Source of the DNA: Helianthus annuus
Lineage: Eukaryota; Streptophyta; Magnoliopsida; Asterales; Asteraceae
Reading direction: 5' to 3'
Length of the DNA: 64,000 nucleotides
Assembly: GCF_002127325.2 (NCBI RefSeq)
Contig: NC_035436.2
Coordinates: 116,175,787-116,239,786, forward strand
Both the position numbers and the translations under genes were made by a program. This document shows, piece by piece, positions 1-12,359 of the stretch; position 1 is the first letter of the stretch; each line of letters opens with the position of its first letter. Under the pieces are notes generated by a model. That model was not told the DNA's origin. It saw only the letters and a list, made by a program, of their open reading frames with translations, and did not search any database.

Positions 1-346
1 CGAATTGGCATACTTTCGCAGTTTGTCAAGTTTAGTCCCTGTAAGCGAATTAACTTGTTTTTGCCATACCAAAGCCTTCAAAACTTATTTCTAAGTTATG
101 TAAGGGTTATTCAAGGTATGTTGAGTATATGTTGATGTTCCGGAGTATTTGTCGCATTAAACTGAGTACGTTTACGCACCAGTTTGCATATAATTCCCCA
201 GAAAGCGATGTAGAGCTTGATATCGAACAAGAGTTGATATGTGCAAACGATACACATATTTATACAATTCCAAAGTATGAAATACAATATTTCATTGGTT
301 TGGTGTTTGTTTGAAGGTTGAAGTGACACAGGTGTCACAATAAACA
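1..346 (-). repeat. LTR fragment of chromovirus D (left part)
   Basis: Bases 20-235 match bases 57390-57575 in the left LTR of element F (shared stretches include 'tttttgccatacc' and 'tccggagt', and the order is the same), so this is an LTR of the F family. It belongs with the D coding remnants at 6812-6983 and 22714-25180, because the last bases of such an LTR reappear at 6751-6777 just before the D polypurine tract. The LTR was split by element G. The family match is visible; assigning it to D is inference. Confidence 0.7.
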
Positions 347-2110
347 CATGCACTAACTCAGACTCACTCTCAAAACCCAAACAAAATGATTTTACAATCT
401 GATGAACCACTTTAAGGTTTGATAAAAAATAATCAATTTTAAACACAAACTCCCCCTCAAATTATACTCATCATGTTTAGCACTCAGTATTTTGAAAATC
501 AGCTTTCCAATATCAGTTGTCGAAAATCTTTTTGAGTTTTCTAAAACTTTTATGCTAAAACACACTGAAAATCTTTTTGGATTTTGAAATAAAGAAAACA
601 TGTAATGCAGTAAAGAAATATTTACAAACAATATTTTTGTGAGTTCGTGTAAGAGGATCATATCAATTTTTGAGACAAGTCACCAACACCGTTAAGCTTC
701 ATTTCATTTTATGTTCTAAACAATTCACCTAGATTGTCAGTATACTGATCCACTTAAATTTTCACACAAATTTCGACTGTTCCGAGATACGATGTTAATG
801 TTTTAAGCTCTTGAACTTATCCATGTGTCCCACTACTTGAATATACTCTCGTATCCAGATCCCAATATTCAGTCTTACAGGTGAGTATACCACAGATGAT
901 ATCTGTTCAGGGGTTAAATGTGAGGGCCGTGAGAGCTCAGGTCGATACTTCCGTATACGCAGAGAGATGACGGCTTCGACTTTTGGTGTGTCCCCTTTAG
1001 AGGATCTTTTTGTTTTTAACAGCAGCGACTATCAATTTTATTGTTTTATCAGCTTGCTGAGGGCGATGCTATGTTTCAAGCATTAGCGGAAAGTATTATC
1101 CGGGGACTAGCTCAGTACTTCCATACAGCAGAAGTCCCAGGATAATACCTGAGATATCACTGAGCATAAAGACCTAGTATCTCAGAATAAGGGACCTTTC
1201 AAACAAGATTTCAGGGGTTACCTATATATCCAAGATGTTGTTACCCACAGAATAAGTAAGTTTGAATTTTTAGGTTTATATCTCATCACAATCTACTAAA
1301 TGTGTAAAAACTTACTGACATATCCACAGTGAGATTGTTTTTCACATTTTATCTTTACAATTCTTTAGCATGTTGTGACAGTCCACTGATGTACTATCAT
1401 TTCCTCTTTTCACAACGAAACTCATTTTTGAGTTTTTATCATCTTTTTGGCTTTTTCAAATTTTCTAATGTTTTTGGATTTTCTAAAATTTTCTACTCCC
1501 CCTAAAATGCAAACACATTAAAGAAAAATTTGAAAAAAACAACTAAGCTCTTGACCCACTTGAAAACACAGAATGTAAAACAAACTATACAAAAACTTGA
1601 CAACCGATATCAAATCGCTTTAATTCGCCATTCACTAGGCATAAACAATCTGAACTCCCCCTTTCACAAACCATTTTCTCATTTAGATTTCAAAACACTT
1701 ATGTTTGTTTTAATCAAAATGATTTTTCTGGAAAATGAGTTTGTTTTTACTACTTGTAAGTTTACCACTTGTTTAAGTACGGGGATATGGTTCATCATCT
1801 TGTTAGTTTTATCAAATGTAGTAAATCAAGTACAACTTAATGTCCTTGATTCACTGTTTGCAATCAAGCAACCTCTAAACCATTTGTAAGAATAACCACT
1901 TGTAGGTATAACCAATCAATACCAATTGTAGGAATGAGTCATCTACACTTTACCCATCAAAGTGCCGATTCCTGCTTCGCACTTACCAACCTGGAAGCTC
2001 CGGCGTAGTCATTCAACCTGTAAAAATTCAAAAACAACCTTATTAAACATGAAAGATGCCGATTCCTGATCCACTATTACAAACTTGGGATCTCCGGCAA
2101 GTCAGGTTTT
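347..2110 (-). other. 3' non-coding region of G with three Sirevirus-type polypurine tracts
   Basis: No coding sequence is recognisable. AGGGGGAG on the minus strand occurs at 450-457, 1496-1503 and 1655-1662. The segment 700-1300 contains the pair 'cagtacttcc' and 'cagaagtccc', like the spacer between pol/env and the 3' LTR of Sireviruses. At 1960-2105 two versions of 'cctgcttcgcac / cctgatccac' within 'gccgattcctg' repeats look like decayed sequence downstream of gag. Confidence 0.5.
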
Positions 2111-5100
2111 TCAAGCAAAGAAAATGTCCACCCAAGCCTGACCATCCTTGGGTGATTTCAATTTAGATTTTGTTTGGGTGTAAGTTGCTTTCTTTTTAGC
2201 ATAAAAGTCTTTTACCCCTTTCACCTTCCCATCAACCATCTTTCCAAAAATCTTCTTTACTTTCCCATTAAATACTTTCTCAACATCAAAATTATCCTTT
2301 TCAGAATAACCCTGATTTGAGATTTCAGACTTTCCAACTTTCCTTTTAAAATTTTCAGTCCTCAATGGTGGAAAGTTCTCATCATCCATTGAAGGAACTG
2401 AGTTTTCATCACTTTCATCAAACTGTGGCTCCTCTGATTTTGTGGAATCAGATTCATCGCCAGATTTTACCTCAGATTTTTTAACAACCCATTTTTGGTT
2501 GTCAAGCTTCATACTTCGCCTGTAAAATCTCTTCGAACATTCACCTACTTCAAATGTTGAATTTTTGAAAACTTTAAATTGTTCAATTGGTGGTTCGGTT
2601 TTATCAACAATAACTTCTTTCAGTTTTCCAGAGACTCCCTGTTTTGTGTTTGTTGCTTTCGGACAGTTCCATGCAATGTGACCAGCTTCATTGCATCGGA
2701 AACAGGTTCTTGTCTCTTTCTTCACATAAGCTCCATTCTTTCTCTTCTCGGCAAGAAATTATTGATTAGATTGTTTCCAGAATGGGCTTTCTGCTTCCTC
2801 TTCCGAGCTTGTACCTGAAACAAATTTTGTATTTGTTTTAGAAAATTTTTCATTTTTATAGTTTTCTGGTGGAGTAAAACCAATTCCTTTCTTTTTGTAG
2901 CTACGATTTTGGTTTGGTTTCTTTTGAAAACCAGAACCAGAATTGTAACCCTTTTTCTTGTTTAAACGTTGTTGTACTCTTGAGGTGTAAGATTTAGGTT
3001 TTACATTAAGATTTTCATCGTTTATTTTAGAAATGTTAATTTATGTTAGTTTGAAAACCTTTTTAATCATTTCAGGTTTAACACCTCTTATTGGAAACTC
3101 TTTATCAAAATATAATTTGTCAGAACCATTCAAAGTATACACAACTTCAAATGTTTCATTATTCAAATTAGATTTTGACAACAAAAACTCTTTACTGTAA
3201 ACCCGTTTCCCCGATGATTTTGAACTCTTTTCGGACGAATTCGAACTCCCGACTGACTAACACGAACTTTCGGACTCGGACTTTGACTCTGACTCCTCAT
3301 CCTTTTCCAATACCTGATCGACCACTCGTTTTATCAAATCGGACTCATGATCTGTGTCGGATGCTGTGAACGTGGCATCAATATTGTCTGGTAAACCATC
3401 GGTTGTATCGGATTCTAGCTTAATATTGATCGCCTGTTTTAGTTCTTCCTCGTTAGGTTTTCGAGGTGAGTACCCTTCCCAAATCGGAGGCGGACACTTA
3501 TTATAACATACACCCTGTTTCTTACCAGTATCCTTTTTCTTCTTTGGCTTTGTTTCTTCACCTTTAAACGCTTCAAATCCTTCAACTGTTGGATAAATTC
3601 TATCGATTATGTAGTCACAACCTTTGTAACTTCGCAGCAATCTTCTGATTCTTTCATTCTCAGCTGCTTCACTATCCAACTCTTTCTTCCACTTTGCACA
3701 TTCTTCTATGTACAAGTTGATCTCTTTCTGCTTTGTTATCATGGTGGCATTCATCATCTTCAAAGCTTTCTCTCTTTCAGAGTTAGTCTTCTCCAGACTA
3801 TTCACATGTCTGTTCAATACATCATCCGATTTTTTCAAATTCTTTACCTCAAACAACAATTTTTCTTTCAACTTTTCTAACTCACTAAGCCTCTCATCTT
3901 TTTCTATACATTGTTTACAAGACTCTAAACATGTAAGACAGGGTTTTGTGATTTCAACAATCTTCTCGATTTCAACTATCTTTTCAACTTCCACAATCTT
4001 CTCAATCACTTTGACTTCTTTCAATTCTTTTGCAGCTTTCTTCTCTTTCAGTTTCTTCAATTTTTCTGCAAAATAAAATTCAAAAGTGTCAGAAGATAAA
4101 TGCGTTTTTCCAAGATTTATCTGTTCCATCTCTTCATCACTATCACTTGTTTCCGATGAACTGTTTTCAGATGAAACAGATCCTTTATCTTCACTTTTCT
4201 CTTCATCAGATAACACTTCCATCCATTCCTTCAGCATTTCAGGCTTTCGAATAATATGTGCAATAAACGCTTGAACATTTGAATCAGCTGGAATAAACTT
4301 GTCCCAGCTAAAACCTTCAGCCATTTTCTCATCATCTTGATCAACGATACCATAATAAGCTTTCCTGTTTGCATCCTCGATCATTCTTCCATGTGCCGTT
4401 TGAGCTTCTTTTTGTTGATGCGGTTGATGAGTGATTTGCTAATAAATGGATTTCCTATAATAATCATCTTTCCCAGACGACTCCTTTGCTCCTCTTGGCT
4501 CCTGATTGTTGCACTCTCTTTTAAAGTGACCTTTCTCCCTGCAACGAAAACAGACAACTTTAGATTTATCAAATCCTAGATTAGAAAGGTTTGCATCCAA
4601 AAAGTCATTTCTTCCTGTAATCAATCTAAACTTTTCTACTCTCCTCAAAATGCTCGCCAATGCCCATTTAATATCCATCAGTTCCATCTCCTCTGCATCG
4701 ATTTGGTCATAATCTTCCTTTGTGAGCATTGGATTGCCAATTCTTCTGGCAATCAACCCTTCATAAGACTCTAATGCAGTGACCAGTAATCCCATACGAT
4801 GCTTTACAACTTCTTCAGAATAATTCTGACCATTTTGAAGATGTAGAGCTACATTGCACTGAATCAAATGCCCATTTCCAGCAGATGCTCTTTGAACATT
4901 TGGAGGATTCACCGTTGAGAACCCACTAGTGTTGACTGATCCTTGACTGCTTGGTGTAGACTGATTTCCAGCACTAAATGCAGTTTGTATCTTTAGACTG
5001 GCTTCAGCAGTTTGAACATTTCCTTTATAGTACAATTTAATATCTTGTTGATGAGTTGAACTGTTCATTCTAGCAATTTTCTGCTGCTCTAGATCCTATC

Positions 5101-5698
5101 CCTCCAGCTTCTCGATAAACTGTGCAATTGATAGCCTGCTAAACTATCCTGAATTCTTCAATATCATCAGATATATGCCCCATTCCTTTGCGGTAACGCA
5201 TCAGCAAGCTTTTCAACCCATTCAGCTAGAGTTTTTGTAATCTTTAACTGTGACATAGTACGAACAAGATGACAATATCTTTTAATAAGAGTCTTTGTTG
5301 TTTCACCAGGCATGCATGTAAACAATTCAAACTCCTTTTTCAACAAAGCTGCTTTACTTTGTAGCATTTCAGTACTTCCCTCAAATTTCTTTTTAAGAGC
5401 TTCCCAGATAGAATAAGCATTTTCATCGTGTTGAAGCAACACAAATATATCCTCTTTAACAGCTTGTTGTAGCAAATTGATCATCATCTTTTCTGCTTTA
5501 TAACTCTCTCTCTCTTGCTCAGTGAACTCTGAAATGATTTTATTAACACCGTTTCTTCCATCCATGATAATCCTTAATTCCCATAAGTTTCATGGGTTTT
5601 TGCATAGTTCCGGTTTCATTTTCCATTGTCATGGTCTTAGTAATGTCGGATGAACTAACCAGGGTTGTAGCAAACGCGTTGTAGAACTCAGTATCCAT
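2111..5698 (-). pseudogene. Broken gag of Sirevirus-like element G
   Basis: Encodes the copia capsid polyprotein, which packages element RNA in cytoplasmic particles. Reading starts at the ATG at 5698-5696 (peptide begins MDTEFYNAF). A one-base frameshift near 5565 leads into a UBN2-like capsid segment (5565-5167). A CCHC knuckle CFRCREKGHFKREC lies near 4520-4560. A lysine/glutamate-rich coiled-coil-like region follows (about 4384-3257), then a basic region, and a second knuckle CFRCNEAGHIAWNC near 2665-2705. Disruptions seen: TAG at 4439, stops near 3257, 3043 and 2761, and breaks between 5068 and 5167. Two knuckles this far apart in one frame track are odd and could mean a fusion or rearrangement. 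It is not functional. Confidence 0.7.
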
Positions 5699-5736
5699 GA
5701 TGACTTAGCACCTTTTTCAAGATCAGTGACAAATAA

Positions 5737-6060
5737 GCGAAATCCTGATGTTCACAAGAGTGGAACCCTGATGTTCACAAGAGTGGAACCCTGATGTTCA
5801 TAAGAGTGGAACCCTGATGTTCACAAGAGTGGAACCCTGATGTTCACAAGAGCGAAACCCCAAGATATATGTGACACAAAAGCGAAACCCCAAGATATAT
5901 ATGACATAAAAGCAAAATCACAAGATATCTGTGACACAAAAGCGAAATTAGGGTTCTTGGGTGTACATATGAGCGAAATTAGGGTTCTTGGGTGACCCTA
6001 TGAGCGAAATCAGGTGTTCAAATGAGCGAAATTACACAATGTCCGTATGAGCGAAATCAA
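5737..6060. repeat. Tandem repeats in the leader of element G
   Basis: Five 23-bp copies of 'ctgatgttcacaaga'-containing units occupy 5737-5851. Three 30-bp units (gcgaaa...ccaagatat...gacacaaaa) follow at 5852-5941, then looser 'gagcgaaatt' units continue to about 6060. All lie between the LTR/PBS and gag, that is, in the untranslated leader of a minus-strand transcript. The core 'gcgaaa' (TTTCGC on the transcribed strand) recurs inside the LTR at 6500-6660. Confidence 0.85.
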
Positions 6061-6260
6061 GTCCGAAGGTAATTTAGTCCATTTTTAGTCCGAATTTCAG
6101 TGTCAAACTTTCAGGGATTTGTCTATGTCCAATTGTCTATGATCTGTGAAATTTTGAGCGAATTTTGACCGGTAAAACTTTCTGAAATGATGAAAGAAGA
6201 TGTAGAAGTAAGAAAACACGATGAATTCCAGCTATTCTCTGCAGAACTCCTCCTCCTGAA
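6061..6260. other. Leader of G between repeats and PBS
   Basis: Non-coding sequence of the element G leader. Nothing beyond its position between the primer site and the tandem repeats is recognisable. Confidence 0.4.
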
Positions 6261-6272
6261 GCTCTGATACCA
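6261..6272 (-). promoter_or_regulatory. Primer binding site of G (initiator tRNA-Met)
   Basis: The minus strand reads TGGTATCAGAGC, complementary to the 3' end of plant initiator tRNA-Met. It lies two bases inside the LTR end, the usual position for priming minus-strand synthesis. Confidence 0.9.
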
Positions 6273-6274
6273 CT

Positions 6275-6750
6275 TGTAGGATCGTGTTTTGACTCAAATG
6301 AGTCTATCAGAGGAGTTTTGATCAGATACAGGTGCGGAAAACAAATACCTGACGTAGAAACAGCTAGCAAATCACTTTAAACACCTATTTGTATTGATAT
6401 CTGACAGATTACATTCAAATCTCACACCGGCAGCACCTCGGTATGGAATCTAAGAAGTGTTACAAATGATTTCGTTCTTAGGGTATATATAGGGACTAGG
6501 TTTCGCTCATATGGACATGTCCACAAAAGCGAAACCCCCTATTGTACATATAAGCGAAACCATCTTCTAGGTTTCCCACATACGGACATCTTTCTGATTT
6601 CCCACATATGAACATGCTGATTTCCCACATATGAACATGTCCATATATGTGAAACCACTTTCTCGGGAAATCTCGTACAATGTGCCCTGATCTAACAATC
6701 TAAGACTAAGACTCGATACAAGACGAAGTCGACAGATGCATGCACTAACA
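6275..6750 (-). repeat. 5' LTR of G
   Basis: Read on the plus strand it runs from TGTAGGATCG (next to the PBS) to ...GCACTAACA, giving TG...CA ends and about 476 bp. It contains several 'cccacatatgaacatg' and 'gcgaaacc' copies at 6500-6660. The outer end is inferred from the TG/CA rule and the resumption of D LTR sequence at 6751. Confidence 0.7.
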
Positions 6751-6811
6751 AATGATTACACAAGCACAGATGTCACCGTCTCCCCTACTTTAGGAGATTT
6801 CGTCCTGAAAT
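6751..6811 (-). repeat. LTR end and polypurine tract of chromovirus D
   Basis: 6751-6777 is the end of the D LTR (compare 57608-57698 in F: 'gattacaca' and then 'tgtcac'). It is followed by 'gtctcccctacttta', identical to the F polypurine tract at 57699-57713 (AAGTAGGGGAGAC on the minus strand). A near-palindrome ATTTCGTCCTGAAAT follows at 6797-6811. Confidence 0.7.
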
Positions 6812-6983
6812 TTATTTAGAGGAAACTTGTGACAATAGATGTGGATATTTCGCTTTCATCTGATCTTCACGTTCCCAAGTAAATTTTGGGTCACGTTTAG
6901 ATTCCCAGCGAACTTTGACAATAGGTATGCGCTTGTGTTTGAGCTTCTTGACTTTACGGTCCTTGATTTCCACAGGTTTCTCA
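6812..6983 (-). pseudogene. C-terminal chromodomain of D gag-pol, cut by element C
   Basis: Minus-strand translation gives a chromodomain with EKPVEIKDRKVKKLK, then VKVRWESKR, then FTWEREDQMKAKYPHL, ending at TAA (6812-6814). Such domains at the integrase C-terminus define chromoviruses and are thought to guide insertion to particular chromatin. The N-terminal part lies across element C at 22714 onward, the codons being split at the TCTCA target site. It is not expressible as it stands, because element C intervenes and the rest of pol is broken. Confidence 0.8.
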
Positions 6984-7416
6984 TGTAAGATTAAATATAT
7001 TTATTTTATATTTAATCTAGTAGCCATTATAATCATTTACATTATATGGATCAAAATATATAACAATCCTATTAAATAATTAGTTGGTGATTGTTGATGC
7101 GCCCAATTACCCTTATTAACTAATTAGGGTTTCCTCCTGGGTGCTTATATAAGGAGACTAATGTAGAGGTTTCAGGGTTAGACACATAACCTAATTACTC
7201 TCATAACATCAATTGACCTCCTCTCCATAACCGATTCCCTTGTCGGTTTCTCATCACCACCATCATTAGATTGCACCCTAAGGAGGAACCAGACCAAGAT
7301 GACAATCATGTCAAACCTTATTGCTGCGTCTCCATCTGGATTCTCTGCTGGCCTGTACTGCTGCAATCAGGTATGTTTTCATGTTTTCCATTATGTTTAA
7401 ACAGAACCGATCAACA
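6984..7416 (+). repeat. 5' LTR of C
   Basis: 433 bp beginning TGTAAGATTAAAT and ending GATCAACA, nearly identical to 22281-22713. It contains 'cttatataagg' at about 7143-7153, a good TATA-box candidate on the plus strand. Confidence 0.92.
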
Positions 7417-7418
7417 TG

Positions 7419-7430
7419 TGGTATCAGAGC
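7419..7430 (+). promoter_or_regulatory. Primer binding site of C (initiator tRNA-Met)
   Basis: TGGTATCAGAGC lies two bases after the 5' LTR, complementary to the 3' end of initiator tRNA-Met. It sets the orientation of C as plus. Confidence 0.92.
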
Positions 7431-7529
7431 ATATGTTGATTAGTCGGTTCTGTTTTGTATCCATAAATCTGGAATAAAACTGGAAAAAACAGTTTTGAAA
7501 ACCTTAATAAAATCCCGTTTTGGCATCCG

Positions 7530-8370
7530 AAATCTTCATTACGGATGATTACGGATCTGGGTTTTGTCATCTCGAATGCATCTCGGATCATTACGGATCA
7601 TTTCGGATCATTACAGATCTGGGGTTTCATTATTACGGATGCATTACAGATGAAAGTTCATTAAATAATTTTTGTTCCGAAATCGATATGCGTAAAATTG
7701 ATTAATAAATTTCCAGATTTCGGATAAAATGACTAAGTTTTGTTTTAGGGTTCATCATATGTTCATAATGAAATTCGAAAAATTCCCTTATTCTGGAATG
7801 TAATTTGGATTATTGGGTGTTTCCATTATTTTGATCTATTTTATTTAGTTAAAGTTTTCGAGTTTCTGTTATGAGATAAACGGATAATATTTTCGAAATA
7901 TTTTGATATATTTAGATCAACATCAAAATAGGAAAATTTGATCCCATAATCCCTAAGTTTTCGAATTTCAAACTTATCACAATTAACTGCCAAAATCAAA
8001 GGATTTGACAGCTTGCAGAACACATCTCGGATGAATCCGAAATCATCAAAGACTGATCATTACAGATGAACTTATGCTCGTCCATCACGGATCAATAACT
8101 GCTTGAACATTTCGGACATAGCAACACGGGTCATTTCAGACTAAGCATCACCATTTCGGATGAATCTCGGACTAAGCATCATCATCCGAAATCTTCCGAA
8201 ATATATCTGAAATCATCCGAAATGACTCGACTTACGCGTCTTGGACACATCTGAGATTATTCGAAATCATCTATTTCGGATAATCCGAAATGATTCGAAA
8301 TCATCATCTCGGATGAATCCAAGACATTCATGATTCATCTGAAATCATGAGTGTTCATGAAATTTCAAGA
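7530..8370. repeat. Dispersed CCGAAAT / ATTTCGG motif array in the leader of C
   Basis: Many copies of 'ttacggatca', 'tttcggat' and the reverse 'catccgaaat' occur in both orientations, most densely at 7540-7650 and 8025-8350. No coding sequence fits here. Copies are irregularly spaced, so it is not a simple tandem satellite. Confidence 0.75.
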
Positions 8371-8419
8371 CTTATTAGAAATCCTGTTACTTTATTGAGC
8401 AGTTAATGTGAACTAAATT

Positions 8420-8830
8420 TTAGCCAAAGCTGACTTGATACATCTACTTATCATCCAAGTGGTTTGCTACTAAATAATTGGTTTTGTAATTACTTAGTTA
8501 ATTAATAAGGATCAAATAATGTTTTACAAAACCAAAATGTCTTTACTTGAATGAGCTTCTGATGTATCATTTCTGGCCAAAGCTGACTTGATACATCTAC
8601 TTATCATCCAAGTATTATGAAAGCTATGTTAAGTGAGCATCATAAACATGAATGTCTTAATATCTGGCCAAAGCTGATTTAATTGCTTCATAGATGGCAT
8701 ACTTAACAAGTGCATAACTAAAGTGATTGTCTCAATTTCTGGCCAAAGCTGATTTGTTACAACCACTTTGCACACATGCTTAAATGATTACACTTTTGCC
8801 CAAAGCTGATTTGTTTTCGTTTAAGTAGAA
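8420..8830 (+). repeat. Five copies of GGCCAAAGCTGATTTG in element C
   Basis: Copies begin near 8423, 8575, 8665, 8742 and 8798. The first two share a longer block that includes 'gatacatctacttatcatcc'. Each is followed by a different stretch of 50-150 bp. They lie downstream of the primer site, where a leader or gag would be expected. Confidence 0.8.
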
Positions 8831-10220
8831 CTTTAAATAGTCTATTATTTTGATGTTAGTAATAGACATATCACAACCTCTTCACATAATGATCCTTATA
8901 TTAATGATCCTTAATTAATTTTTATGATCATTTCGTCTGCCTTATACTTAGTACCCATAATTTTACTCACTATAATTTTCTTCTATAAATCTATATCTCC
9001 TCCACTCTAATTTTTTAAACCTAAAATGTTTTGCTTTATTTAAAGTTTCTATAAGATTAGCTCTTAAATGAAATCCTTGATTATCTCATAAGACACGATA
9101 ATCCTATTGCTCTCTTCTGATAAAGCACTACAGAAGAAAAGTAGAGCATGATGATTAGGATAAATCGAACATGATGTCTCTTATGATAATCAAGAATAAG
9201 TGTTGTCACTAAAAGGTTATTCCAGATTAAGTCTTTCCATAAGATTAATCTATAATTGTGGAATAATCACTAGAAGTCCTAAGATGCATGCCCTCATTTA
9301 AAATTCTAAACTATAAAGCTAAGTGGTATATGTGAATACATAATAATGTACAATACCATGACCCATAAAGTTAAGGGCTTACGCATGGAAATAGGTACAT
9401 TTTTCAGTACATTACATACTAAGATTTTCACTTGTACAATTTGATGCCTTATAAATCAACTATAACACTAAAAAGTACCAAAGTATAATGAGTGTGTTGA
9501 TAAGCAACATATGTACAAAGAAATAAATGTTTGAAGCTGGAAAATAAGTTGTTACTCACCTTACAACCACTTAAACTTTAAAAGAGGATTGTTCTAAGGT
9601 CCATAGACAAATTACAAGTACAAAATCCCAACTCTACGGTTCTTCAAGGGAAAATCTCACTGCATAATTATGCCATTAGACTAGGCATAAGCAACGAGAC
9701 TATCCATTACTCTAAAGAACAGTTGGATAAGTTAATTAGGTAGTCATTTCCTAATGATATTTAAGTCTGATAATTTTAATATTCCAATTAACACATGATT
9801 AGTTGACTCTAGTTCCATATGTTTCCTTACCAGAACTCGACAAATAACTAACATGAGAGTTAGTGACAAAATTAAATGTTAAGGCTATAAGAACCATAAT
9901 AAGCAGTCTTCTAACAAAGCCTTTTCGATACCTTAAAAATTCATAAGATTGATTAGAATACAGTATCATTACTTAGGCTATGTTATGAAGGTTGTGAGGT
10001 TCGAATAGTCAGCATAAAGTCACACTTATCTTAAACTCTCATTTTATTTGTTCTACATATCTGGATTGAAACATTACTAAGATGAAACTAGATGATACAT
10101 TACATTTTCACTACTTTTGTTATCATGCAAATGAGAATTTGACAAAAGGAAAATGAGACTTACAAATTTCATCCATTATAACCAAAATTCATGAGAAATC
10201 ATGACATGGTTAATGAGGAT
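8831..10220 (+). other. Uninterpreted internal part of C, left of element A
   Basis: AT-rich sequence with stops in all frames. It is where gag and the start of pol of this copia element should be, but no capsid, zinc knuckle or protease motif can be read. It is probably decayed coding or leader sequence. Confidence 0.4.
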
Positions 10221-10225
10221 GATTA

Positions 10226-12359
10226 TGTCACATCCCCAAAATCCACCCCCGGAGTATCACCGCTTGGAGGCGTGACTGACCAGGATCAAGCCACCAATCA
10301 TATTGAATAGATAAGTAAATAGTAAAAGTGAATCAACCAAACCAATATGAAAGGTGATCAAAACATAAGTATAATATCAATGTTTAGCGGAAGCATAAAA
10401 GTAAACCCAATCATAAGTATAAGTATGTAATGTCATAAACGTTTAACAAAGCATCCACGATCCATGTCCACAACGACCGCGCCTCCCAGTGCAAGCTCCA
10501 TGTGTACCTAACGACCTGCAAGGCATGTAACAGAGAGTCAACAACTAGTTGAGCGAGTTCACAATTGGTTGTTTAGCTATAGTATTTGTTTTGTAAACCG
10601 TTTGTTTGTTTGGTAAACCATGTATCATAATTATTTGTATCGCGTCCCTCCAGGCATGTTTGCGAAGATTAGTGGGTGTTTCCCATGTATTTTAGACTAG
10701 TTATATTTGTATCGCAGCCCTCCAGGCATGTGTGCGAAGTTTAGTAATAGTATCGCGGCCATTCCAGGCATATGTGCGAAGATTCGTATTAGTATCGCGG
10801 CCATTCCAGGCATGTGTGCGAAGAGTAGTGGGGGCTTCCCCATGTATTACTAGTCTAGCAGTATCTATAAGTGACCTTCCCCTAACGAGGTCAGTGGTAC
10901 ATAATTCCAATAACAATGTAAGTACAAGTAGTCATTCAATCCCATTCCCAACCCCGGGAATCCCATGCCTTGGTAAGAGTGTGAACTCACCTTGGTTTGC
11001 TCGGTATGCTAAGGTATGTGCTCGCAAATAATCAGTCAAGTCCTAAAGTACGCACGTATACAGAATCAGTTTATATTCACGTAGTTCACGTATAAGCACA
11101 ATCATAGCGGATATTGAATCAATGATCACAAAGTAGCACAAAACACGTATTCAATCTCATACAAGTCATGCTCAACATTTAACCTCAGTTAGTTAATCCG
11201 GTTAACTCTTGACAGAAAATAACTAAGTTAAGTATGCTGTTTACCCAATCGGCAAAACACCCCTGTTTCACCGTGAATCCCTTTCGACGAATCTCCTATG
11301 TTTCGTCATGTTTATTTCGTCGTACATGGTCTCGGCGAAACACTTGTGTTTCGCCATATCAGTTTCGTCGTCCGGTGTTTCGTCAAGCATCAGTTACGCC
11401 GTGACAATTACAAAATTACAGAAACCCAAATCACCGATTAGCATACAGAAAAACATACAATCATACAGCAATCATTCAACCAAATCATTGAATAATATAC
11501 TAGTAATCCGTACCCTCTGCATAACAGTTACTGAACAAATATGTAATCCACAATATCATTAAGCATTTATACGATTAACACTAGTTTAGATCTGTTGATT
11601 CAAAGAACCATCATATGATTACGTACTAAACAGTCTAATCAGGTGTGCAATGGATGATAATACATAAGACTCATGAAACCCTAATCACATCATGTTTCAC
11701 ATAAAGTTGTATAACCGATTTATCATGCATACGAAATCAAGATCACCATACTCAAATAATCACATCTATTCGAGAAATCCGGCAAGCATATACATAAACA
11801 TATATCATGAAATCAAAGCATCATGAAACCGATTTAACGAACACACACTAACTGAGATAGATGGAATGATGAGTTGATCGCTAAAGGGGCTTGGGGAACA
11901 CACAGAGCTGCCATCACACTTGGGAGAGAGTTCTAGGGTTTCAGATTGCTAAATGCGTGAAACTGAACCCGTTTCACGTAAATATACACGAAACAACGTT
12001 TTGGGCCCTTAATGGGCTTCGCGAATCACTGGGCCGGCAAAACGCCCATTTCGTCGTGACAAGGATGACGAAACACTTTGTTTCGTCGAGATGGAGGTGA
12101 CGAACATGGGCTCCGTTTCGTCGGTATGTTGATGGCGAAACACATCTTGTTTCGTCGGGCCTTTTCATGGTTTAACAGTCTAAGTTTTTCAACAAGTTGC
12201 ATGTTATATCACCAAGCACATAATCATGCAATAATCACAATACGTTTTGTCATAACACAGCGTGTATAGTTACAAAGCAAACAAGTCAAGTAAGTAAACA
12301 ATCAACAGTTAACGTGAAGTAAATGCGAATAAGGAATCTTCGAAACTCGAGTTGTCACA
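10226..12359 (-). repeat. 3' LTR of A
   Basis: Starts TGTCACATCCCC and ends CTCGAGTTGTCACA on the plus strand; the same end is next to the target duplication at the right side of the element. It contains a degenerate ~43-bp tandem repeat with 'tccaggcatgtgtgcgaag' at 10640-10835, and GTTTCG/CGAAAC arrays at about 11250-11395 and 12035-12160. Confidence 0.88.

Larger units (their letters stand above)
347..6750 (-). mobile_element. Sirevirus-like Ty1/copia element G, gag only, pol deleted
   Basis: Minus-strand LTR retrotransposon inserted in the LTR of D. From its 5' side (right) it shows an LTR (6275-6750), a primer binding site (6261-6272), a repeat-rich leader, a very long broken gag (2111-5698) and a non-coding 3' region with three AGGGGGAG tracts. 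Repeated tracts of this kind are known from Sireviruses. No protease, integrase, RT or RNase H is visible, and only about 600 bases separate the end of gag from the first tract, so pol is missing. The left LTR is almost absent: only about 11 bases (catgcactaac, 349-359) match the end of the right LTR. The left limit is approximate. Confidence 0.65.

Noticed and set aside
5737..5941. CRISPR-like array of 23- and 30-bp repeats
   Set aside because: Repeats are contiguous without unique spacers, and lie in a plant retrotransposon leader.
6261..6272. tRNA-like sequence
   Set aside because: TGGTATCAGAGC is the retrotransposon primer site complementary to the tRNA end; no cloverleaf is present around it or the other primer sites.
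7178..7366. Protein-coding frame in LTR of C
   Set aside because: It lies antisense to the LTR, is short, and repeats in the other LTR as expected for non-coding sequence.
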